Assembly (NCBI GenBank): GCA_028671895.1
Contig: CM053809.1
Location: 36,431,501 to 36,495,500 of the forward strand
DNA length: 64,000 bases
Source: Oenanthe sinensis
Taxonomy: Eukaryota > Streptophyta > Magnoliopsida > Apiales > Apiaceae
Direction: 5' to 3'
Shown here: positions 23,527-37,296 of the stretch, piece after piece
Layout of the letters: every line of letters begins with the position of its first letter
How positions within the stretch are numbered: position 1 is the stretch's first letter
Notes under the pieces: generated by a model
Seen by the model: only the letters and a program-made list of their open reading frames with translations
Told to the model about the DNA's origin: nothing
The model's database searches: none
Translations under genes and position numbers: made by a program

Positions 23527-25697
23527 TTAGTGGGAAAAAAACGCGCTTCGCGGGGCCTTATAATAAATTTTAAATTTATTAAAAAAAAATTCACAAAATT
23601 ACGTTACTAATGACTAAACTGCATATGACAAAATTTGATATAACAAAATTATATTAAATCAAAATAGTAGTATTAAATTTATAAATATTATAAAATCAAA
23701 TAATAATTTTAAAATATATATGTGTATTATAATTCACAACTTACTAATTTGTTAGGATTCTAAAATATCTTTTTTTCCCATTCGTTGCTAACAATATCAA
23801 TGCCACCGATATAGATCAAACAGTCCACGACATCTAGATAAGTATTAGTAACATTATGTAAATATTAAAGAATATAATTTAAAATTATATATGTGTGTGA
23901 CTTATAATATCTTATTTTAGCAAAATACCTGACAGTATATTAGTGTCATTAGCACGTGCTTTAATTATATCAGAACATATGAACTCAAATCCATGTAGCG
24001 CTATGTTGATGATTACTTCTTCCAATTTTTTTTACGTAGAAACATCACTTTAAACTCACATGATAGTGGTCTATATCGCCGGTACTTGCAACTACTTTTA
24101 AGTTTTTAATGTTATATAAAGATCCATTCTTCCAAAATATGTTTGAATCGAAAAATTAAATGTTTTTTATCGTTGCATGGATAAGATTTTCCTATCATAA
24201 CTTAGAACACAAAAAGTTAGTACAAATACATAATTGTAATAAATTAATAAATAACAAAAATTTATTAACATTCTCATCAATTAAAATCATGTCAAGACTC
24301 AACTCATCGTCTGTTTGTGTATTGATTGCATCCAACATATTGCATACTCTCACTATTATCATACAATCGTCTCTATTATTATTGAAATCATTTAAGAGAG
24401 TGTAATTCATGATCTATTAGACGTTGAATGTAAATAACTTTATGATAAATTTGTGGTGCTTTGTTTTTTTATGCTTAATCTTTAATTTATATAAGTGATG
24501 GACTATTATTTTTTAAATGGAAACACATTCAATTTAGGTAAAAGAATAAATTAATTTTTTTTATTATAGATAACGTCTTTTTGAAAAATCAAAATAGTTT
24601 TGATTTTTAATAATTCAACATTTACTAATTCAAAAATTCGAGAAAATTAGAAAAATATATTTTATAGATAATGTCTTTTTGAAAAATCAAAATAGTTTCG
24701 ATTTTTAATAATTTAACATTTACTAATTCAAAAATTTGAGGAAATTAGAAAAATACATTTGGACAATTTGGGAGCATCACCTAACCGTCTCCGTCTTCTC
24801 CTTTATATATATACTAGTCGACTAAGCCGCGTTGCGCAGCGGCTTTATAATATTTTTATAAACTCATTAAAATCAAAATTATAATGAATTAATTTATAAT
24901 TTTAAATAAATTAAAACAAAGAATTACAATACTATATAAATTAGTTAAAATAATATATTATAACTTGATTAATAAATAGATAATTTAGAATTTTATATAT
25001 GTGTGTCTGAGAAATATATTAATATCATCGAGATAAAGTGAGATAAAAATTAAATATTTTTCTATCATCACTGAGATAAAATAAATTATATCATTTATAA
25101 CTAAACTTTTCAATATCATTTATAGATAGCCTTTATAAAGAATTATCTTAAATGTTATTATGTATTAATCATTGTTAATTTTTCTAAAAATTCAAATGTG
25201 AGCTTATTTTGTAAAAATTATAACATGACTGTTAAATTCTAACATTTAACACATTTATCACGCTCTTTCCTATTTACTCGTTTTGTTCTTAAACATTTTT
25301 TCTGAATAATGAGTCGTTTTATCGTTAGTTATTTGAATCTCAAATGGAATTTATATCGATAACATATTAAATAAATTTTATCATTTATAAATAAAAATTA
25401 TAATATGAATAATAAATTCTAATTATTAACATGTTATCGTCAATTTATTTTTTATAATTTTATTAAAATTATTTTTGTTACAGAATAAGTCAGCTAAAAT
25501 TTAATATATTTTATTTTTATAAGAATTTTTTTACTAAATTAGTTTATAATAATTATAGTTAGAATATGTTAATATTTATTGATTAGAGTCCTAATTAAAA
25601 TGTAAATAATAATTAAAATCCTAATTAAAAATAAAGTACTAATTAGATTTTTATTAGAACACGAATAGTAATTTATATATATAGAGAGAGATATTGA
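23527..25697 (-). mobile_element. Probable outer Helitron, 3' end at 23527 (interrupted by another)
   Basis: Read on the minus strand, the sequence ends with the hairpin CGCG-AAG-CGCG, 11 bases, CTAA and then a T. This is the Helitron 3' signature (subterminal hairpin, CTRR, insertion into AT). The 5' end is less certain. If the inner Helitron at 24814-25691 is removed, the left flank TATATATATAAAGGAGAAG joins ATCAATA to give A|TCAATATATATATA, a plausible 5' TC end near 25697. There is no Rep/helicase coding, so it is non-autonomous. Confidence 0.5.
24814..25691 (-). mobile_element. Non-autonomous Helitron, 878 bp
   Basis: The minus strand starts A|TCTCTCTCTATATATATAA and ends with hairpin GCCGC-TGCGCAAC-GCGGC, eight bases, CTAG and then T. 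Both ends therefore fit insertion between A and T without target duplication. No transposase or other coding sequence is visible. The body is over 75% A+T, so the G+C-rich hairpin stands out. Confidence 0.78.
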
Positions 25698-25978
25698 TAT
25701 TGATGATCGGAATAAGGGAGATAATATGCTATGGTCGTCAGAGTATGAAGGTAGATTCCTAAATATTATTAATTAATTATTTGATTCAGGTTCGATTTCC
25801 CGGAAGTACAAAAGTTAAATTAATAATATTTTTAGATTTATTTGTTAATAAAATGATTAAGGTTTGGTTATCAACCAATATCAATAATTAATTTAATATT
25901 ATTTTAGAAGAAAATATATTAAAATTGAATAAGTATAAATTTTTAAAAATTTAATTATAAAATCGTTACTAAAAAAAC

Positions 25979-26005
25979 ACATGCATCGCATGTGGTATAA
26001 GCTAA
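25979..26005 (+). mobile_element. Helitron 3' terminus on the plus strand
   Basis: CACATGC-ATC-GCATGTG is a perfect 7-bp hairpin. It is followed by seven bases, CTAA and a T. The matching 5' end was not identified with confidence; A|TCGGAATAAGGG near 25702 is one candidate, which would make an element of about 300 bp. Confidence 0.65.
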
Positions 26006-26011
26006 TAACTA

Positions 26012-26279
26012 CTCCATGAGTCTCATCCATTTCTTTACACTTTCTTTTTGGTATGTCTCTCTTAATTCTTTACATTCCAAAACTTACCAAAAATAATAAA
26101 ATTTTATAATATAAAAATCAACTACATCCACTACTTTCATCTACTATAAAACTTTATACATTAAACATTGATTGGTGCCGCCACTTCACCCACTATCCTC
26201 ACTTTTCACCATTGTCATATATATTTTCTTAACCTCCGTGCCCAACCTAATTGTAAATAATTGGGTGAGACGGAGAGAG
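26012..26279. mobile_element. Stowaway-like MITE, 268 bp
   Basis: The left end CTCCATGAGTCTCATCCATT pairs with the right end, whose reverse complement is CTCTCTCCGTCTCACCCAAT. Both continue into TTTACA. TA flanks both ends (26010-26011 and 26280-26281). It lies directly after the Helitron terminus at 26005. Confidence 0.78.
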
Positions 26280-29183
26280 TATAATGTTAGTGGTAGAAGC
26301 ACAGTCATAATAATATATAATAACTATAATTTTAGTGGATATTTTCATCTTCAAGGAGCGTATTATAAATTTGCTAAATTAATAAAAATAATTAATTATT
26401 ATTAATTTAAAATTTTAAAATTTATATTATATTTTTTTTTTTGCTTTAGAAAGGTTACTCATTGTCTCATTGTACTTGTTATAGAAAAACTCGATTTTAA
26501 CTCGTGCGATGCACATATATTTTGTTTTATTAATTAAATTATTTAATTTAAAATTAATTATATTTTTATAATTTTAAAAAGCCTTAATATATTATAATTA
26601 TATTATTTTTTAATTTTTTTAAATTATATATTTTTATATCAACCGAGTTAAATATAAATAAGAAAATTATAAAATATTAAAAATAAATATGTATATCGCA
26701 CAAAATATAAAATTATATTTTTAATATATAAATATGTAAATTTTTGTGATTCGAAATATTACAAACATGATTTTTTAATATATCAAACATTTGTTTAATA
26801 TGTTTAAGATTATACATATTATATTAAAATATATTTTTGATAAGATCTCTATTATGTTTTATATAAAATTTAATAGATATTATGATAAATGAGATATAAT
26901 ATAGATGTATATGTTAATAATATTGCGCAATTCCCGATTTTTATTATTATTTTAGAGTGGAACTTCAACTTTATCAAGGTTTCAAGCATTAATAATTTGT
27001 GATTTTTTTTTTATATTTATTCCCATTTAAAATTCAAAAAAATGACAATCAATCTATTGGACCGGAATTGACGTAGAGAACCTATGTTTGTCAATTGATT
27101 TTATTGAACCAAATATATTACTCCATATTAATACTTATGTGTGTTATTACAATTTAACTAGTGTAATAATATTCTTTTACAAATATAAATGACTTTTAAT
27201 TATAAAAATAGTTAACATTAGTCCTCAGTTATTAAAAATTAATTCAATATAATTTTCTCATATATAAATTGATTAAATTTAAAAAAAGTATTAATATTTT
27301 TTATTTTAATTGTAATTTGATTTATTTTATTTATCAAATAACATGATTCAAAGTATGTGATACGTGTTTTTGTTTTTGATATAGTATTATATATAATATA
27401 GTAACAAAATAAAATATGTATTTAATATTTTAGACTAAGGTCGAACTCTTAACTAGGGAATTCAAATAATTATTTTTAAAAAAAAACTAATTTCTTCAAT
27501 TCGATCCAAACCAATGAATTAATAAAGTTTCTGAGTTCTCAATATAATAATTTCTCCGATAAGTGTAACTGACTCTTCATATAAACTTATCCTAATATCT
27601 TATACAATATATTAAATATTTTTATAGAAAAAATTTTGATAAAAAAACTTTAATCCTCCCTCATAAAGAAAATTCACGATCTCCCTCCATCTCTATGTAA
27701 AACTCTAATACTATCACTACTCTAATCTAATAATAATACATAATAATGTTTGATATATGATACGTCTCTATATAAATCTAATATAAAAAGTATTTTAATA
27801 TTTTAAATCAATTATAAAAAAGTTTCACAAATTGAATAGAATTCTCCAATAAAAAGGTTTTATATTATTAAAAAATATATTTAATAAACTATAAAATATA
27901 TTTTTAAAATTTTAAAAAATATAAAAAAATAATTTTTAATTTACGGTCAAAATTGAATAATTTGACCGCGTATGAATCAAATAAAACACGAGGGAGTAAG
28001 ATTTTAGGGAGCATTAATTAATTGAACTTGCAATTTTGCGGGACAAAAAAGAAAAGATTTTAAAGTTAAAAAAAAAAGTCCTCTCTGTTATCCTCGAAAG
28101 TCGAAACATAAAACTAAGCAGTTCCAAGCTGAAACTCGTGATAGATACAGTATTGTATTCTCTCTCCCATCGATATATACAGAAATCATCAAATTTTGTG
28201 TTATATTGGTTGAAATTTTATATTGTAAAGAAATATATTTTTACTGTGCTATGGAGGTTGATGGAATCATAATCTTTCCAGCCCAATCTTTATCAAGGTA
28301 ATATTATATTTACTTCCCTTGTTCATTCATACAATATTCTTGAATATGAAATCATGGGTTTCTGTATAATATTCTTTGTATCTCTCTTGTAAGTAACTGT
28401 TCTGATTTGTAGTATTGATCTTGCATGATACATGGCCACATGGGCATACATGGAACTGCATGTGGATGTTAAATTTGTTGTTATTCTTGTTTGATGTTTA
28501 ATTTGCATGAAGTTTGAGTTTTATTTTATGATTAATGAATAATGATTTGAAAAGCTAGGTACTTTTTAACTGTTTCATTATCTTTCATGAAGGCTAATTT
28601 AGATTAATAGTAGGAGTATGTTTGTTTAAGAAAAGTCATTAGTGATGGTATTGCTAGGGTCCACTTAATTTGGCAATCCCTTGAATCTGATGTAGAGTAC
28701 TTGTGATTTTTGACTTGTTAAGTTGTGCTTTAGAACTTTTGTTGTATGAACTACTGTATGTAGGTTTATATTAACAATCACTTTTTGTTTGTATATGCTA
28801 CATGTTTAGGTGTTGACTTTAATTTATTCGTCATGTGAATGTGCATACCAAACCAATTATATTGAGTGAAATGTACGCAGACCTGACATATAATCTTGCA
28901 CTCGTAGGAGCAAAGAAGCTGTTTTTTCTAAGGGTCTTTTAAATTTACAATAGATATTCTATAAGAACTAGGTATAGTATTGTAATTGTAATAATACAAT
29001 ATTATAACAATTTTCTTGATTCTTGTCTGGCATATTTGATGGCAGCATTTATTTGACCTATTAATTGTTTAGAGTGGAGCAGTTTCAGAGCAATTACATC
29101 ATTGTGGTTATTATATTATCTAGTCCATTTTATTGGCATCACAGTGCCTGGAATGAACTCTTACCTTCTCTTGAACAAAAGTC
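26280..29183. other. AT-rich repeat-derived DNA and 5' region of FEX
   Basis: The sequence to about 28000 is extremely AT-rich. CTCGTGCGATGCACAT near 26500 has a hairpin like those of the Helitrons but lacks an intact CTRR end. A single Stowaway-like end (reverse complement CTTACTCCCTCGTGTTTTAT) lies near 27985-28000. From about 28030 the composition changes; a GTAA donor-like site near 28300 and an intron up to just before 29184 suggest a non-coding first exon of FEX. Confidence 0.4.
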
Positions 29184-30192
29184 ATGGATTGTGTGAATAA
29201 TGACTCTCAACTTAGACAGAGTGAATGTTTTGATCAATCAAACAGAGCGGATTCTTCGCTGAGGAGACGTTCTCTCTCTCATCTAGGCGATGATACAGAT
29301 AGTGAGTCTGTATCAGAGGCAGGTGATATAGGTGATCGAGCACTTCCAAGCAAGCGTCACAGTGGGAGTGGTAGAATCCACTTTTTGGATGACAATGTCC
29401 CAGATAATAATTTTGTTGTTCCAGTCCAAGAGGAAGCAGTGGTGCACCATGGTAACAAAGAGCAAGTAAGCTTTAATTCGAACTTTCATCTTAATTATTT
29501 TTCTGTGCAGATTGCCAGATCTTCAGCAATGAAAAATATTGGTGTAAAGAAGATGGATGGAACATTGTTCGATGATAATTTTACATTGTGATGGTGAATC
29601 ATTTGTATAGACTCCTATCAAATGTATTCACCCAAGTCCTGACTTGTTTCTTCTGCAGGAAACTAAACTGGAGATGCCATGGTTATTGCAGTATATTTCT
29701 TGCCTTATTCACCTTGCTGTTTGGGGAATCCTTGGGGTAATACAACTAAGCTACACATCTCTTCGAGGTTATGAGTCAAGAAGTATATCTTATGATTAGT
29801 GTTAAAATGTTAATCTTTTATCTTTAGTTTCCATCTGAATTATGGCACTATGAGCTATCAGTACTTCATTTCTCGTGGCATTTGCACCTCTGTGCGTTAT
29901 GTTCTAATAAGTATTTTTGACTTGTTTCTAAATACATTCAAGATTATTTGTTTTTTTCGTGAAGATTATAAATCAAGTTCTTGTAAAAAGTAGCTGCATA
30001 CTGTTGTTCTCAATGTGCTGATTTTTGTTTATTATATGTTTCTGACATCTTGAAAATAGTTTGTGAGAACTGACCTTCTTCTGTAACATTCCAGGTTTTA
30101 ACAAGGTATCTATTGCAGAAACTCTTTGGCCCAGGTGGTGTCGGTGCCACAAGTGACAAAAGCTACATGTACCTTGACCTACCAGCTAATAT

Positions 30193-30228
<36 letters not shown>

Positions 30229-31881
30229 ACGAGTTCACACTAGAACAATGCTTGTATATCAAATTGCATTCCGATTCTTGAAACCAGCAGTCTGAATAGA
30301 TTCCACAAGTATTTGTAGCAAGTGATCCAAAGACTAATTTCTGATTAAGAGTTAGACTTTGGTAACATACCACAGTCCCCATGAACATATCTGTCACAGA
30401 TACAACACAAGTTCAGAATGCAAGTAAATTAGATCTAATCTATTGTCTCAACCTGCTCTATAATTATGATCAATAGGTAGAGGTTGACAAAATCTAAGTA
30501 ACACATTTTAAAAAAATTAGTAGGTCTGCATTAAGAGAAGAAGTATATCTTTTCAGCCTTTGCACATGCAATTACAACTCATGTTTGGTCTTCATGTAGT
30601 CTGCAATGGTAGTTGGTTTTAGTTTAATTCCAACCTGTCGATTGTAAAATTTTACTTTGATAATCTATTAATAAATAATATATAGATATGATCCAATTTT
30701 GCATATTGCTGCAGGCTGGTTCATTCTTGATGGGTTGGTTTGGTGTTGTTTTTAAAGCCAACATATCCAAAGTCTCTGATCAATTAGCTATTGGATTGAC
30801 AACTGGTTACCTGGGAAGCCTAACAACATTCAGTGGATGGAATCAAAAAATGCTTGACCTCAGTGTTGGAGGCCAATGGGTTTTTGCCGTGCTTGGTTAT
30901 TTTATAGGTATATTACTGCAGTATATTCTAGGAAAATATAGCCTAGGAAAGATTTTGCATTCCTTTCGACTGGTTTCCTTATATATGGCTTTATTATTAC
31001 AACAATCTCTGCTTTGACTCCTTGAACATTCATTTTTCAAGATGGACTTTTTGACTTGTATTAGTTCGCAGGACTATTTCTTGTCGCATATTCTATTATT
31101 TTTGGGATAGAGACTGCTAAAGGATTCAAATGGATGCTCCAAAAATTAACCACACGTTCCAAAGGGGGCAACTTAAGTTCTAAATCAAACTCGATTATGG
31201 ATAACTACAAAGTTCATGTGGCGGCTTTGATGCTGCTTGTACTTGTACTGGCCCTCTTATGGTGTCTTAGCGGGGTTTTTGAGAAGAGAGAATTTAGTAG
31301 TGGCAACAGTGCATCTCAACTGTGGTTGGCTTGCATGGTTGGACCTTTTGGTGTGTGGATGAGATGGTTCTTAGCAAGGCTCAATGGGAGGGGCCTAGGG
31401 AAAACCGGCTCCTTGAAGTGGGTTCCGTTTGGTACATTGATCTCAAATGTGTCTGCGGCTTGTATCATGGCAGTCCTTGCAGTACTTAAAAAAGTGGTGA
31501 GATTTCCTTTGCTGAAGTGCATATGTAGTGTAGTCTATTCATTGCATTGATTTTCACTGGGGATCCATTTTTCTCTGTTCCTACTGTATGTATTTGAGTT
31601 GGTGACAGGATTATGCAGGGGAATATCATACTTGATTTTTATCATTTTTGGTTGCCTCACAGGTGAAAAGCCAGAACTTTGATACAGTGGCATCAGGTTT
31701 ACAGTTTGGACTGATGGGATGCCTGAGCACGGTGTCAACTTTTATTGCCGAGTTCCATGCTATGAGACAGAGCAATCACCCCTGGAGAGCATACGCTTAT
31801 GCAATAACTACAATTTGTATATCATTTGGTATGGGTACCCTAATATACTCTGTACCTGTTTGGATTAAAGGATATGACTAA
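29184..31881 (+). CDS. FEX: Fluoride export protein (FEX, two CrcB domains)
   Basis: Exons: 29184-29465, 29659-29736, 30095-30193, 30715-30907, 31072-31496, 31663-31881 (1296 nt, 431 aa; phases 0,0,0,1,0). The first about 94 residues are hydrophilic and Ser/Asp-rich (RRRSLSHLGDDTDSESVSEA), presumably a cytosolic tail. Two CrcB-like halves follow. The first has NMAGSFLMGWFG and TTGYLGSLTTFSGWNQ (about residues 182-198); the second has WVPFGTLISNVSAACIMAVL and GLQFGLMGCLSTVSTFIAEF. The protein ends with a hydrophobic helix and VPVWIKGYD. Eukaryotic FEX proteins are such fused pairs and act as fluoride channels in the plasma membrane, protecting against fluoride. Intron 1 is open in frame for about 40 codons, so intron retention would not stop translation at once. 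Confidence 0.93.
30195..30224. repeat. (TC)15 microsatellite in FEX intron 3
   Basis: Fifteen perfect TC dinucleotides directly follow the exon 3 donor site (GTCTCT...). The closeness to the splice site makes length variation of possible interest. Confidence 0.95.
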
Positions 31882-32589
31882 AGTGTTGCCTCCTTACTGC
31901 TTGCATCCGTGAAACCAATTTTTTTTTGGTTCGTTTATAGAGAGGTCTTTTAAGCTTTACAAGAGATCCATATTGTGTTTACTGCTAAACGACATTTGCC
32001 ATCACTCAACAGGCTGCTTACACAAGTATAAAACCTACACGAACTTGCGGGAAAATCAACAATTAAATTACAGTAAACTCAAAAATCCAAATTCTGAGGT
32101 TCAGGTTCGAGATTTAGCTTAGTGCTAACGGCACCCCTCTCCCTGAAAGATCACGAGCTCAATTACTCACTCCTCTAGTATAGTTTGAAATATAATATAA
32201 TGTCAAAATAGAAAAATACAAATTCCTGAATCTATAGTTTACTTTGTTAGAGCAAGAAATTTTGTGTTCCTTTATTAGCACAACCATAATCCTGTTATGA
32301 GATATATACATTACTAACTTTTGCTTAACTTCACATTTATTTATATATTCTTATTAAATTTTGAGCAAGTACATTACAATATACAACACCTCAGTACACA
32401 AAGATTCGCCATGCAAGCGGCCTTTCTACCGCATATAATTGAAAAGGAAATTTATAAGAATGTGAAGAAATTGATGAAGTTGCCGGCAGAGCTGAATGCT
32501 GCAAAGCAACCAAAATGCTAGTCTAGAACATGTGTAACATGCCTGTTCCTTATTGACCAATCATCTACGCTACTATCGCCTAATAATGG
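31882..32589. other. Convergent 3' flanks of FEX and PFK
   Basis: About 700 bp between facing stop codons. Contains 3' UTRs; a GGTTCGAG sequence near 32106 resembles an RNA polymerase III box B but has no box A in the right order. No further gene is seen. Confidence 0.5.
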
Positions 32590-35500
32590 TCATTTATCCT
32601 TGCTGTTCTCTGCAACAACCTTTGGCGTTAAAAAGCTTGGTTGATGTGTCGAGGAAAGGAGCCTGGCCCACATCCTATCTGTTATCACAACCTTGTTCTG
32701 TTTCTCAGTGATACACTGCAATATGCAACTCAACAATTAGCCTTTGTTATTTATACTGGAATTGTAAAACCCTTGGGAATTTATTTAGAGTGATTTTAAG
32801 AAGTTAGTCCCATCTTACATGGAAGGGTATGTAAGCATGTCTGCCATTGACAGATGCAACTGTAAAGCCTGTGTGACCAGCCATTGCTCCATGAACAGCA
32901 CTTTGGGCAAGAAGCGTGCAATACACATTGTCAGATGCATTGCTAGGAATAGCCCGGATCATGTAAGTTGGATCTGCCACACAACAAAGTGCATCATGTG
33001 TGAAGATTGATCATTTAGAACGTGTACCTCAATGATTAAAGAAACATATTAGAATGTATCACCAACCTATGTATTTGAGGTTGATGTTCATCTTCTGCTG
33101 TCCAACCTTCTTTTGTTTCGAGAAGTGATCCTGAGATTTATAACAGTTACTAGAAAAAGCGTAATGATGCTACAGTAAAATATCTGCATAAATGTCGTAA
33201 AATATTTGCAACATTTATGCTCAAACGAATTCACCTGCAGGGCAAACACTTTAACATATATTCATAAAAACAAATTGGTGTCGGGATGCATACCTTGATT
33301 TTTTGAGATATCCAAATTCCAACATCTTGTAAAAGATTGTTTCCAGAAGCATCCCTCTGGTCAGTAGATTTCAAACTTCCAGAAAGGAGTTCTTGTCCTG
33401 CACCTTCAGCTATGACAATAACCATATGCCCATTTTCTTTGAGCCGTTTTTCTATATATTCAAAAAGCCCACCCTTCCCTTCAAGATAAAAGGGTGACTC
33501 TGGGATTAAACAACAATCAACATCCCGGCTAGCAAGAGTAGCATACATTGCAATAAACCCTGCATAGAATTTGAGTGATCTTTTTGTCAGTGTCAGGTAC
33601 AAATGATCATATTATCCCAAGTTAGAAGATCATGAAGAAACGACACTTAAAGCTATCACATGTAGATTTATAATGCTTAATTAGCTGAAGTAATGATCAT
33701 CTACAGAGTGAGCAGTGACATAAAAAGAAAAAACCAGAAACTAGAATAAGTATTTGAGCAAATCTTACCGCTATAGCGACCCATCAACTTTACTAGCCCG
33801 ATACCATTCTCAGTACTTTCAGCTTCAACATGAGCTGCATTTATAGCGCGTTGAGCTTCCTCGACAGCACTATCAAAGCCAAAGGATTTATCAATAACCT
33901 GTGCAACAAAGAATAGTATCACCTACTGAAATTCTGTATAGGATAAATTAATCTCAGTTACTATAGAAACTACTAGAATCATAGCAAGTAAAAATCCGGA
34001 TCAAGTTCTTGTTCAAGGAAATACCGGAATGTCATTATCTATGGTTTTCGGAATTCCAGCTACTGCAACTTTGAGACCACGCTTTCTAATTTCCTGCAAG
34101 TTAGAGGGTGAAAAAGTTTTACTAATAATCTATAAATTTCTAAGGACAGTAGTCTCTGCTTATCTCAATTTGCGACAGTATTGACTCGTACATTGCTAAA
34201 AAACTGAAAGCAATGAAAAATGAAACTTTACTTGATCAAGTTACCTCATAAATCACTGCGGCCCCTTTTTGTGTTCCATCGCCTCCGATAATGTAAACCT
34301 GATGCACAGATATTTATTGAATGAATAAGGATATAAACTAGTTAAAAACTAAAAGAAATCTATGCCCTGTCTCGGGCAATCTTTCTTGCAAACCTGATTA
34401 ATTCCTCGATCCTGAATGCAGTCGACTATTTTCTTAGTATCATGGCCACCACGTGATGTCCCAATTATGGTTCCACCCCGTTTATGTATATTGTTGACAA
34501 CCTTAGGGTTCAAAGGAATTGTGTTTCTGGAGTAAAAACCTCTGTATCCTCCCTACAGGGCCACCGAATGCTTTAGTTAATAATGCCACCAGATAAATTC
34601 ATTGTATTGTACGATTAGTAAAGAAATCAGTACAATGGATACCCAATCTAGTGACCCAAAACAGAGTTATTATTGACATGAGTATAACAAAGGATAATGA
34701 TAATTTCATCTGCAGCATACAGCAAAAAGTTCAAAGGCAAGGCCACAAGGGAAGGCCACTGCTTTAGATGTCAAGTGAATTTAAAGACAGTTCTTTATAG
34801 CTCGAGTTTAACCATTGGCAAGCTTTTGATTGTAAATTTGTAACAGGGACTGACTTACCTCTATGCCAACTACTCTCTTTACTCCATACATATGACACAA
34901 GCCGCATACTATCTCCCTGATTACTGTGTTGAGACCAGGGCACAAACCTCCACATGTCACAATGCACGCGTGAACATCATCAGATTCAAAGTACACCTGA
35001 AGAAAACATTCAACAACATTGGATTATGTCATGCAAGGGGACCTCAGCCTTTTATATTTCTATTGTAGCCTATAGAGAGCTTACCCTCTGACTGGGTCCA
35101 GCACGTCGGAAATGTATCCCTCTTGGACTATTCTTGTGAACAACAACCTACAAAAGAAAAATGACTAACCCTCTCATAAAGAAGTAGATTGAGTTCAGAA
35201 TTTTACAACAAGGTTTTTTTTTAATTTCATTCCAGTAGACGTTCACGAGAAACTCTGAAATACAAACATGACAATAACCCGTGAAGAATAACCCTTACCT
35301 TTTGAGCAACAGTATCATCTGGATCGACAAAGTATTGCCTGGAAAAAATAATCAGCTACTTTTAATCAATATACAAACAATAACTTTGAATCAAAGGCAA
35401 AGGATCATCATGAGGAAAAAAAATCAACTGCCAATAAAATAACACCCAAATCAGCTTACTTCACTACAGCATATGCAGGATTGTCTTGTAAAGGATTCCT

Positions 35501-36444
35501 GTAAGTCTGCGATAAACATCAAAGAGATTAAGTCAGAATTGTTTTGACATAATCCTCAAATAATATAACTATTAGCATCCTAATTTTTAACATTCATCTC
35601 TCGAAAAGGGACCATTGTGAACTGCACATAATTCCACAAACATACATTTGGCCTGTTTGGCTGGGCTTAAAAATAAGTCATTTTGGACTTATTTTCGGGT
35701 AAAAATTTCATATTTTGATAAATGTTTTTTATACAAGTATTTAATGTATATTTGAGATTCTATAAGTTGCAAAAAAAAGTTAACTTATTTCAGAAAAAAG
35801 TTAGGAATCCTAACTTTGTCTTAAAATAAGTTGACTTATTCTGGAAAAAAAGATCCCCCAAACACCCCCATTGTTCAATGGTAACACTGACTACTTGCAA
35901 CTTAATTTCAAGCTCCAAAGCTCGCAAGAACCTAACTAGCTACCTGAACCTAAATACTAGGTGATAATCTTCATCCTACATGAAATTTACAGAACGATAG
36001 CGAGTTAAATTCATATATCTTTTTATTTCCCTCTGTTTCTCAACTATTATTTTTATAAACCTTACAATAAGGGATCACTAAAAAGACGAAACTACACATA
36101 ATCAAAAGTGCTTATTCCATAAATACAAGATAAAAAAAAAAGAACACATGAAAACTAAATAATTCTATACAATATCATTTTAAGTTTTGCAAATCAAAAC
36201 ATATTGACTAGATAAGCATTAACTAAAAGCATACTTTAGCACTAGGAATGTAATCCAAGAAATGTGGAACATCTTCGAACACGTAGCCTTCGTCACCAGC
36301 CACAATCTTCGGTGACGATTCTTCGTAATAATCGCCTGTTGGCGATGGCGGACATAAACTTAAAAATCCGTTGCTCAGATTCGAAGTAGAAGTCTTCATA
36401 TTCGAACTACCACGAGAAACTTCACAATTATTCAATAACTCCAT
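32590..36444 (-). CDS. PFK1: ATP-dependent 6-phosphofructokinase (PFK1-like)
   Basis: Coding exons in order: 36235-36444, 35460-35506, 35299-35338, 35085-35147, 34859-34996, 34394-34552, 34245-34298, 34025-34093, 33769-33898, 33294-33559, 33067-33130, 32819-32973, 32590-32715 (1521 nt, 506 aa, all GT-AG). It phosphorylates fructose 6-phosphate to fructose 1,6-bisphosphate in glycolysis. Active-site marks are CGGLCPGLN (residues 135-143), GGDGT (224-228), PKTIDNDIP with the catalytic Asp (252-260) and MGRYSG (299-304). GGDGT rather than GGDDS marks it as ATP-dependent, not the pyrophosphate-dependent enzyme. The N-terminus ([14 protein letters not shown]) does not look like a clear plastid transit peptide, so a cytosolic place is likely. 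Intron 1 holds a MITE. Confidence 0.95.
35649..35870. mobile_element. MITE in PFK intron 1, about 220 bp
   Basis: The left end GGCCTGTTTGGCTGGGCTTA and the reverse complement of the right end (GGGGGTGTTTGGGGGATCTT) form imperfect inverted repeats. Both lead into AATAAGTCA and ACTTATTTT blocks. No clean target duplication is seen; the superfamily is unassigned, with hAT or PIF possible. Confidence 0.55.
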
Positions 36445-37238
36445 ATAAAAATGATCGCACCACCCTTAGTAACTAAATACGTTAACCAGTTTGTTCACGA
36501 ACAACTCTATTCATTTATGATCTCGTAAATTATACCTTTGTCCTGTTGCAGAAGTAACTACTGTACGAGTAGTTGACCAATGGATACGGAAACTAAAACA
36601 TGTAGCGTCGTACAAATTGTTTTATGGTTGATTATGAAGAGAATAAGCACGTGTGTGGTTGATTATGTTTGAAATGTCTAACTTAACATGTATTTTGACG
36701 AAAGTAGCAACTCAAGTACATTTGTTTAGACCAAACTGATGGAAGAGGTAGATAGAGGAAGGAGAGTGGAATTTGTGATGGTGGGTCAATAATTTCTAAG
36801 CCATCAGAGTCATGTTCTTACGAATATATAATATATAATGAAGATGATAATTATGAATATCGTATTAATATTTAGATTCTTGGATATTCTCATAATCTCA
36901 CTTCTATTAATTTTATTTAAATTTATAAATATCGAATTTATGTTCATTATAAATAATTCCACTCTGAATTATTTATTTATTAAAGAAGAATCGAGCCTAA
37001 AAATTATTGGACCATAGGTTAATTAGTGCATTATTACTCTGTTGTAGTCTCTAATCGGACAATCATGTAATGATTTATCTTTTGGGGTGATTGAAAATGA
37101 CATTTATAGTTATGATTTTATTAAAGGTAATAATTTGTGGGGATGAATCAGCAGACTATATGGTTGGCTGAATAATGGGAGAATGGGTAATAATTTAACA
37201 TATAGATTTGGACTAGTGGACTATACGATGTCGATTGC

Positions 37239-37296
<58 letters not shown>

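Noticed and set aside
26470..26540. Possible further Helitron end (GTGCATCGCAC hairpin)
   Set aside because: The expected CTRR end is not present at the proper distance (CGAG instead), so only similarity is noted.
27650..28005. Possible Stowaway MITE with CTCCCTCGTG at 27985-28000
   Set aside because: Only one end is recognisable; the left end near 27655 (CTCCCTCAT) is in the wrong orientation or too weak.
29466..29591. Extension of FEX exon 1 past 29465
   Set aside because: The frame stays open to 29591, but the GTAAG donor at 29466 and the acceptor at 29658 join exons that match the family; retention is possible but not the main model.
32095..32190. GGTTCGAG-containing stretch like a SINE/tRNA box B
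   Set aside because: A box A-like sequence follows it, where a SINE would have it before; no poly-A tail or target duplication seen.
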